NCBI GenBank assembly: GCA_021816565.1
Contig: JAKAXN010000093.1
Location: 1-13,350 of the forward strand
From: Actinomycetes bacterium
Lineage (GTDB): Bacteria > Actinomycetota > Acidimicrobiia > Acidimicrobiales > Palsa-688
Direction of reading: 5' to 3'
DNA length: 13,350 bases
Positions 12,750-13,350 of this stretch are shown one piece after another; positions within the stretch are counted from its first letter, which is position 1; each line of letters begins with the position of its first letter. The notes below the pieces were generated by a model. That model was not told the DNA's origin. It saw only the letters and a program-made list of their open reading frames with translations, and did not search any database. A program made the position numbers and the translations under genes.

Positions 12750-12755
12750 TAGCAT
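12750..12755 (+). promoter_or_regulatory. Probable leaderless -10 box (TAGCAT) for the thiolase gene
   Basis: TAGCAT sits exactly six bases before ATG 12762 with no Shine-Dalgarno site between. It has the same hexamer, spacing and flanks as the leftward F420-oxidoreductase start. Confidence 0.55.
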
Positions 12756-12761
12756 CAGCCC

Positions 12762-13350
12762 ATGGCCGAAGTGGTGATTGTCGATGCTGTCAGGACCCCG
12801 GTGGGTCGCCGCAACGGAGGTCTCTCCACGGTCCACCCGGCGGAACTGCTGGGCACCGCCCTGAAGGCCCTGGTGGCCCGAACCGGTATAGATCCCGCCG
12901 AGGTCGGACAGGTGGTCTCGGGCTGCGTGTCCCAGGTGGGCGAGCAGTCGTTCAACATCGCCCGGACCTCCTGGCTGGCTGCCGGCCTGCCGCTCACGAC
13001 GGCGGCCACCACGGTCGACACCCAGTGCGGCTCCAGCCAGCAGGCCGCCAACATCGCGGCCAGCCTGGTGGCATCTGGCACGGTGGACGTGGCCGTGGCC
13101 TGCGGGGTGGAGTCCATGAGCCGCATCCCGATCGGGTCCAACTCCTCCAAGAAGCTGGGGCTCGGCGTCCCCATCCCCAAGTCGTACTTCGGCCGCTACG
13201 AGTTCACCTCGCAGTTCGAGGGGGCGGAGCGGATCGCCGAGAAGTGGGGCATCACCCGTCAGGACACCGACGCCTTCGGGCTGGCCTCGCAGCAGAAGGC
13301 CGCCCGGGCCTGGGCCGAGGGTCGCTTCGACACCCAGATCGTGCCGGTCA
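12762..13350 (+). CDS. Thiolase family protein (acetyl-CoA acetyltransferase, FadA5-like), cut by window edge
   Basis: The first 196 codons of a thiolase are present. VVIVDAVRTPVGRRNGGLS opens the protein. The nucleophile is C89 in TVDTQCGSSQQAANIAASL, and the dimer/loop segment ACGVESMSRIPIGSN follows at about 114-128. Then come QFEGAERIAEKWGITRQDTDAFGLASQQKAARAWAEGRFD, the conserved thiolase helix pair. The C-terminal GHP and second cysteine motifs lie outside the window. Wording such as 'R-R-N-G-x-L-S-x-x-H-x-x-E-L-L-G' and 'G-E-Q-S-x-N-I-A-R' resembles mycobacterial FadA5, which cleaves 3-ketoacyl-CoA in the cholesterol side chain. A general acetyl-CoA C-acyltransferase is the cautious name; a steroid or branched-lipid substrate is inference. 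ATG 12762 is supported by the -10 box. Confidence 0.92.
   Translation, partial: MAEVVIVDAVRTPVGRRNGGLSTVHPAELLGTALKALVARTGIDPAEVGQVVSGCVSQVGEQSFNIARTSWLAAGLPLTTAATTVDTQCGSSQQAANIAASLVASGTVDVAVACGVESMSRIPIGSNSSKKLGLGVPIPKSYFGRYEFTSQFEGAERIAEKWGITRQDTDAFGLASQQKAARAWAEGRFDTQIVPV

Overview
This window is a high-GC stretch of about 13 kb whose codons nearly all end in G or C. It uses GTG and TTG starts freely and is densely packed with tandem genes. Four things point to an actinobacterium: an F420-type luciferase-like oxidoreductase, a LigC-type ATP-dependent DNA ligase, a geranylgeranyl-reductase-family flavoprotein, and TANNNT -10 boxes placed for leaderless transcription. An uncultured Acidimicrobiia-like lineage is my best guess, but this is inference, because no rRNA or other taxonomic marker is present. 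I saw no tRNA, rRNA, CRISPR array, insertion sequence, integrase or phage gene. It reads as ordinary chromosome, not a mobile island.

Layout: (1) The left edge holds the 5' part of a leftward phytanoyl-CoA dioxygenase-like gene. (2) A 0.2 kb gap follows, then two rightward genes: a geranylgeranyl-reductase-family FAD enzyme and an HSD17B4/MFE-2-like short-chain dehydrogenase. (3) A 40-bp perfect palindrome separates these from a leftward three-gene operon (read right to left: malQ 4-alpha-glucanotransferase, ligC DNA ligase, 2H phosphoesterase). (4) Divergent from malQ, with only 23 bp between start codons, is a DUF72 gene. (5) It converges on a leftward SnoaL-like gene, and the two meet in a hairpin containing both stop codons. 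(6) A rightward cluster of five genes follows: alpha/beta hydrolase, RecB-type PD-(D/E)XK nuclease with an Fe-S cysteine set, PAP2 phosphatase, DsbA-like protein lacking the second active-site cysteine, and an 86-residue basic small protein. (7) A leftward pair follows (55-residue small protein, then the F420-type oxidoreductase). (8) The right edge holds the first 196 codons of a rightward thiolase resembling steroid 3-ketoacyl-CoA thiolase FadA5.

How they fit together: several genes (PhyH-like, MFE-2-like SDR, FadA5-like thiolase, F420 oxidoreductase, alpha/beta hydrolase) suit lipid, isoprenoid or sterol side-chain metabolism, but they lie in separate units and no complete pathway is visible. 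The malQ-ligC junction (TAG, one base, GTG) indicates coupled translation of a glycogen-metabolism gene and a DNA repair gene. I did not find a clearly new multi-gene system. The most distinctive signals are regulatory and structural: a repeated leaderless start module, overlapping divergent -10 boxes, and unusual inverted repeats at convergent gene ends.
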